From contig CAZBJX010000030.1 of assembly GCA_964492335.1 (NCBI GenBank), positions 1 to 18,855 of the forward strand: DNA of 18,855 nucleotides. The letters are read 5' to 3'. The position numbers and the translations under genes were made by a program. The number at the start of each line of letters is the position of its first letter. Position 1 is the first letter of the stretch. This stretch comes from JAFGCL01 sp964492335 (GTDB taxonomy: Bacteria > Chloroflexota > Dehalococcoidia > UBA2247 > RBG-13-53-26). Below are positions 15,524 through 18,855 of this stretch, one piece after another. The notes beneath the pieces are model-generated. The model did no database searches and was not told the DNA's origin. It was given only the letters and a program-made list of their open reading frames with translations.

Positions 15524-15552
15524 ATGTTAGCATCCGCTGTTGGCCCGGTCAA
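15524..15552 (-). promoter_or_regulatory. Extended -10 promoter of the CoA-transferase-fabF-recJ operon
   Basis: On the minus strand TTGACC (15552-15547), a 17-bp spacer ending in TGC, then TAACAT (15529-15524). The start point is expected near 15517, giving a leader of about 34 nt to the GTG at 15483. The element layout is the same as at ftsY. Confidence 0.6.
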
Positions 15553-15646
15553 GGTAAACGCGGAGGCCAAGACGGGTGCCGGCCGCAGGCGCACCTGTCA
15601 TCGACAGTGACCAGCCCAGCGGAGCGCACTGACGATGATCGCCGCT

Positions 15647-15668
15647 GCCCGCCCTGTAAGGGGCGGGC
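15647..15668 (-). terminator. 8-bp GC hairpin after nrdJ, likely terminator or 3'-end stabiliser
   Basis: GCCCGCCC and GGGCGGGC are perfect complements around a 6-base loop, beginning 22 nt after the nrdJ stop. No T-run follows on the minus strand, so efficient intrinsic termination is uncertain. The placement between nrdJ and the promoter of the next operon suits an operon end. Confidence 0.5.
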
Positions 15669-15689
15669 TGACTGGCATGAAGAAGGCAT

Positions 15690-18302
15690 CTAGCTGCATT
15701 TGGTGTAGCCGCAGCCGCGGCAGAGGAAGCAGCCCTCCTGGTAGACCAGGAGGTTGCCGCAGTCCGGGCACTGCCCGGCCACGTTCTTCACCCGGGTGGT
15801 GGCGGTGGCAGGGCTGGACGGCACCTCCTGGACCTCCTTTTCCAGGACGCTGGCTATGGCGTCCGCGCAGGACAGCACGGCGTGGCCTCCCTCCCAGACG
15901 ATGGACGGGCAGCGTATCCCCCGGAGCTGGCTGACGATGGTGTCGATCTCTATCCCGGAGCGCAGGCAGAGCGAGATCAGCCGGGACAGGCCCTCCAGCT
16001 GCGCCGAGGCGCAGGCGCCGGTCTTGCCCAGGGTGGAGAACACCTCGCAGATGCCGTGCTCGTCCCGGTTGACCGTGATGTACAGGTTGCCGCAGCCGGT
16101 GAGCACCCGCTCCGTCGAGCCGGCGGTCACCCGCGGACGCTTCCGCGGCGTTCGGGTCGGTGTGGGGGCCGGGATGGCCCCGGCGGCCGCGGCCGCCTCC
16201 GCCTGCTGCGGCGGGGCCGCCTCGCGGTCGATGTTCAGCACCTGGCTCTCCTTGCTCCCATCCCGGTAGATGGTGATGCCCTTGCAGCCCAGTTCGTAGG
16301 CCAGGTGGTACACCCGGGCCACATCCTCCCTGGTGGCATCGTGGGGGAAGTTGACCGTCTTGGAGACGGCGTTGTCGGTGTGCCTCTGGAAGGCGGCCTG
16401 GATGCGGACATGGGCCTCGGGGGTGATGTCGTGGGCGGTGACGAAGACCTGCTGCACCCGGGCGGGCACCTGGTCCATGCCCCGGACGCTGCCCCGGCCC
16501 GCCAGGTCCTTCATCAGGTCATCGCTGTAGAAGCCCTCTCTCCGGGCCACTTCCTCGAAGGCGGGGTTCACCTCCAGGAGCTGCTCCCCTTCCAGGATGA
16601 CGCGCTTGTAGGTGAGGGCGAACAGCGGCTCGATGCCGCTGGAGCAGCCGGCGATGATGCTCAGGGTGCCCGTAGGGGCGATGGTGGTGCGGGCGGCGTT
16701 CCTCAGTCTGGGCTGCCCCGGCCGGTCGTAGATGCTGCCTTCGAAGGCGGGGAAGGCGCCCCTGGTCCGTGCCAGCTCGGCGGAGGCGGCGGTGGCCTCC
16801 CGGTTGATGAAGTCCATGATGCTCTCGGCGGCCTCCAGCGCGTTCTCCGAGTCGTAGGGGACCCCCATGTGGATGAGGGCGTCGGCGAACCCCATCACCC
16901 CCAGGCCGATCTTGCGGGTGGTCTTGGACATCTTCTCTATCTGCTCCGTGGGGAACCTGTTGGCCTCGATGGAGTTGTCCAGGAACCGCACCGCCAGCCT
17001 GACGCGTTCGGCCAGCCTCGGGTAGTCGATCTCCACCAGGCCGTCTTGCTGCCGCAGCATCCTGGCGAGGTTGATGGAGCCCAGGTTGCACGACTCGTAG
17101 GGCAGCAGGGGCTGCTCGCCGCAGGGGTTGGTGCTCTCGATCATGCCCAGCCGGGGCGTGGGGTTGTCCTTGTTGACCCGGTCGATGAAGATGATGCCCG
17201 GGTCCCCGGTCCTCCATGCCATGTCCACTATCTGGTCGAAGACCTCTTTGGCGTTGAGCCGCTCCACCACCTGTTTGGTGTGGGGGTTGATGAGGCCGTA
17301 GTCGAGCCCGGCGTCGACGGCCTTCATGAAGTCCTCGGTCATGGCCACGGAGAGGTTGAAGTTGCTGAAGGCGCTGCCCTTCTCCTTGGCGCTGATGAAC
17401 CGCAGGATGTCCGGGTGGTCGATGCTGAGGATGGCCATGTTCGCCCCCCGCCGCATGCCGCCCTGCTTGATGACGTCGGTGGCGGTGTCGAAGACCCGCA
17501 GGAACGAGACCGGGCCGCTGGCCACCCCGCCCGTGGAGCCCACCCGGTCGCGCTCCGGCCTGAGCCGGGAGAACGAGAACCCCGTGCCGCCCCCGCTCTT
17601 GTGGATGAGCGCGGTCTGCTTGACGGCCTCGAAGATGGACTCCATGGAGTCCTCAACGGGCAGCACGAAGCAGGCGGCGAGCTGGCCCAGGTCGCGCCCG
17701 GCGTTCATCAGGGTGGGGGAGTTGGGCAGGTACTCCAGGCTGGTGATCATCTCGTAGAACTTCTCTTCCCAGCCGCGGACGTCCGCCTGCGGGTCGTAGG
17801 CCAGCTCCGCCGAGGCGATGCAGCGGGCCACCCGGCGGAACATCTGCTCCGGCGTCTCGATTACCTGGCCCTTGGGGTCCTTCTTCAGGTACCTCCGCTC
17901 CAGGACTGTCAGGGCGTTGGGGGACAGGCCCTTCAGGGCCTCCCCGCCGGCGCCGGCCGGCGCGCATCCGTCATGGCTTATCTTCACTTCCACTCTGGCT
18001 TCCGGTGTCTCCTTACGCACCATGCTCGTCAGAGCCTCCTTCACTATCCCTTCTATCCCGGCGGGCTCCGCGTTCCGCTTCCCCTTGTGCCTGGTATTCA
18101 GGACCAGCCCCTCCATGCCCGGCAGGGGGAGCCTGGCCCCCGTCTGGTCCCTCTCCATTCTCTGTATGACCTGGCTGGTCAGCTCCTCGGTCACCTCCCG
18201 GTCGGTTATGCCCAGGGACCGGGCGGCGGCGAAGACGGCCCGGGCTATCTGGTCCCGGGCGAGGCGCTCGGCGTCGCGCTTGCTGGCATCGTCTTTGGGC
18301 AT
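15690..18302 (-). CDS. nrdJ: Adenosylcobalamin-dependent (class II) ribonucleoside reductase
   Basis: The enzyme makes deoxyribonucleotides using adenosylcobalamin, without need of oxygen. The 870 residues contain: an N-terminal helical region (10-95); the RNR N-terminal part (LSPNALTVLERRYL, 126-139); and the catalytic barrel with C211 (LAACFVLP) and C405 (ESCNLGS) as the redox pair. NPCGE at 392-396 holds radical C394 and E396, and PTGTLSIIAGCSSGIEP is at 543-559. An Ala/Pro/Arg linker (693-728) leads to a TSCPD domain (733-822), then a zinc-ribbon-like tail (CPDC 845-848, C858, C861, C864, C869), as is usual for NrdJ. Residues 18-92 resemble an ATP-cone but lack its usual KRDG start. Start ATG 18302 follows AGGAGG with 6 nt spacing. 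It lies 10 nt after nrdR in a two-gene operon. Confidence 0.95.
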   Translation of the reverse strand: MPKDDASKRDAERLARDQIARAVFAAARSLGITDREVTEELTSQVIQRMERDQTGARLPLPGMEGLVLNTRHKGKRNAEPAGIEGIVKEALTSMVRKETPEARVEVKISHDGCAPAGAGGEALKGLSPNALTVLERRYLKKDPKGQVIETPEQMFRRVARCIASAELAYDPQADVRGWEEKFYEMITSLEYLPNSPTLMNAGRDLGQLAACFVLPVEDSMESIFEAVKQTALIHKSGGGTGFSFSRLRPERDRVGSTGGVASGPVSFLRVFDTATDVIKQGGMRRGANMAILSIDHPDILRFISAKEKGSAFSNFNLSVAMTEDFMKAVDAGLDYGLINPHTKQVVERLNAKEVFDQIVDMAWRTGDPGIIFIDRVNKDNPTPRLGMIESTNPCGEQPLLPYESCNLGSINLARMLRQQDGLVEIDYPRLAERVRLAVRFLDNSIEANRFPTEQIEKMSKTTRKIGLGVMGFADALIHMGVPYDSENALEAAESIMDFINREATAASAELARTRGAFPAFEGSIYDRPGQPRLRNAARTTIAPTGTLSIIAGCSSGIEPLFALTYKRVILEGEQLLEVNPAFEEVARREGFYSDDLMKDLAGRGSVRGMDQVPARVQQVFVTAHDITPEAHVRIQAAFQRHTDNAVSKTVNFPHDATREDVARVYHLAYELGCKGITIYRDGSKESQVLNIDREAAPPQQAEAAAAAGAIPAPTPTRTPRKRPRVTAGSTERVLTGCGNLYITVNRDEHGICEVFSTLGKTGACASAQLEGLSRLISLCLRSGIEIDTIVSQLRGIRCPSIVWEGGHAVLSCADAIASVLEKEVQEVPSSPATATTRVKNVAGQCPDCGNLLVYQEGCFLCRGCGYTKCS

Positions 18303-18312
18303 GTCAGGCCTC

Positions 18313-18846
18313 CTAGCCCGTGGCTCTTCGTGATCTCCTGGCGGCTGGCAACGGCCTGTCCCCGGGGATGAGGGGCAGCTGCGAGGGCGGCGCCTCCTCC
18401 GGGCCGTGGGCCAGGGCGTCCAGCTCCCTTCTGAAGCTGTCGATGTCCGCGAACTCCCGGTAGACGGAAGCGAACCGGATGTAGGCGATCCGGTCCAGGT
18501 CCCTGAGGTGCTCTATCACCAGTTCCCCCACCGTCGAGCTGGGCACCTCGACCTTCCCCAGGCCGTGGAGGTCCTGCTCTATCCGGTCCACGACGCGCTC
18601 GATGTCGTCGCTGGACACGGGGCGCTTGGCGCAGGCCTTGCGGATGCCCGAGACGAGCTTCTCCCGGTTGAAGTCCTCGCGCCTCCCGTCCTTCTTGATG
18701 ACCATGAAGCTGTCCGCCCGAAACCTCTCGTAGGTGGTGAAACGGGTGTGGCAGTGGAGGCACTGGCGGCGGCGGCGTATGCCGTCGCCGATGCTCCTGG
18801 AGTCCACTACCTTCGAGTCCTGGAAGTCACAATAAGGGCACTTCAT
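18313..18846 (-). CDS. nrdR: Transcriptional repressor NrdR
   Basis: NrdR senses ATP/dATP and represses ribonucleotide reductase genes. The 177 residues begin with the zinc ribbon C3-P-Y-C6 and C29-L-H-C32, followed by the RFTTYER motif. The ATP-cone spans about 47-137 (MVIKKDGRREDFNREKLVSGI, VGELVIEHLRDLDRIAYIRFASVYREF). The C-terminal tail (about 148-177) is rich in Pro, Arg and Ala and longer than in many NrdR proteins. The ATG at 18846 gives the standard MKCPYC N-terminus, so the gene is complete, but its ribosome site and NrdR-box operators lie beyond the window. It is directly upstream of nrdJ and probably regulates its own operon. Confidence 0.96.
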   Translation of the reverse strand: MKCPYCDFQDSKVVDSRSIGDGIRRRRQCLHCHTRFTTYERFRADSFMVIKKDGRREDFNREKLVSGIRKACAKRPVSSDDIERVVDRIEQDLHGLGKVEVPSSTVGELVIEHLRDLDRIAYIRFASVYREFADIDSFRRELDALAHGPEEAPPSQLPLIPGDRPLPAARRSRRATG

Positions 18847-18855
18847 GGGTCTAGA

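Noticed and set aside
1..18855. CRISPR array, integrase, transposase, toxin-antitoxin or defence genes
   Set aside because: No regularly spaced repeats, no inverted-repeat-bounded element and no protein of these families was seen on either strand.

Overview
The window is a GC-rich bacterial chromosome segment. It holds eleven full protein genes, one tRNA, one truncated gene copy and the tail of a gene that begins outside the window. The gene content suggests an anaerobe: a tungsten-type aldehyde:ferredoxin oxidoreductase family protein, a B12-dependent ribonucleotide reductase, pyruvate phosphate dikinase and an acetyl-CoA hydrolase/transferase family enzyme. High GC, many GTG starts and this mix fit the Chloroflexota, perhaps a Dehalococcoidia relative. 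That placement is inferred from gene content, not from a database comparison.

Left part, 1-5846, looks accessory. It opens with the 3' end of an iron-sulfur (CCG-domain type) protein gene. Next come a regulator made of two fused Lrp/AsnC modules (294-1259, +) and a convergent MFS transporter (1437-2747, -). A second, truncated copy of the same iron-sulfur protein tail lies at 3228-3479, so the regulator/transporter pair is flanked by directly repeated gene ends. After about 430 bp of mostly non-coding DNA, with one small Cys-motif ORF, comes the aldehyde ferredoxin oxidoreductase gene (3915-5846, +).

Middle part, 5872-11167. A five-helix membrane protein (-) and tRNA-Lys(TTT) (-) lie upstream of a compact pyruvate phosphate dikinase (6984-9272, +). 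The ftsY-lgt operon (+) follows. FtsY targets ribosomes to the membrane and Lgt lipidates prolipoproteins, so both serve protein export.

Right part, 11190-18846, is all on the minus strand. One operon runs CoA-transferase -> fabF -> recJ, with a 1-nt overlap and then a 13-nt gap. Another runs nrdR -> nrdJ, a repressor next to a class II ribonucleotide reductase, with a hairpin after nrdJ.

Several genes have clear sigma70-type promoters. Two of them (ftsY and the CoA-transferase operon) share a -35/17-bp/extended -10 layout ending in TGCTAACAT. I found no CRISPR array, integrase, transposase, toxin-antitoxin pair or defence system. I see no convincing evidence of an undescribed multi-gene system. 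The most unusual items are the repeated Fe-S gene ends around the double-Lrp/MFS pair, the roughly 100-residue deletion in PPDK, the long leader of the MFS gene, and the degenerate N-terminus of NrdJ.
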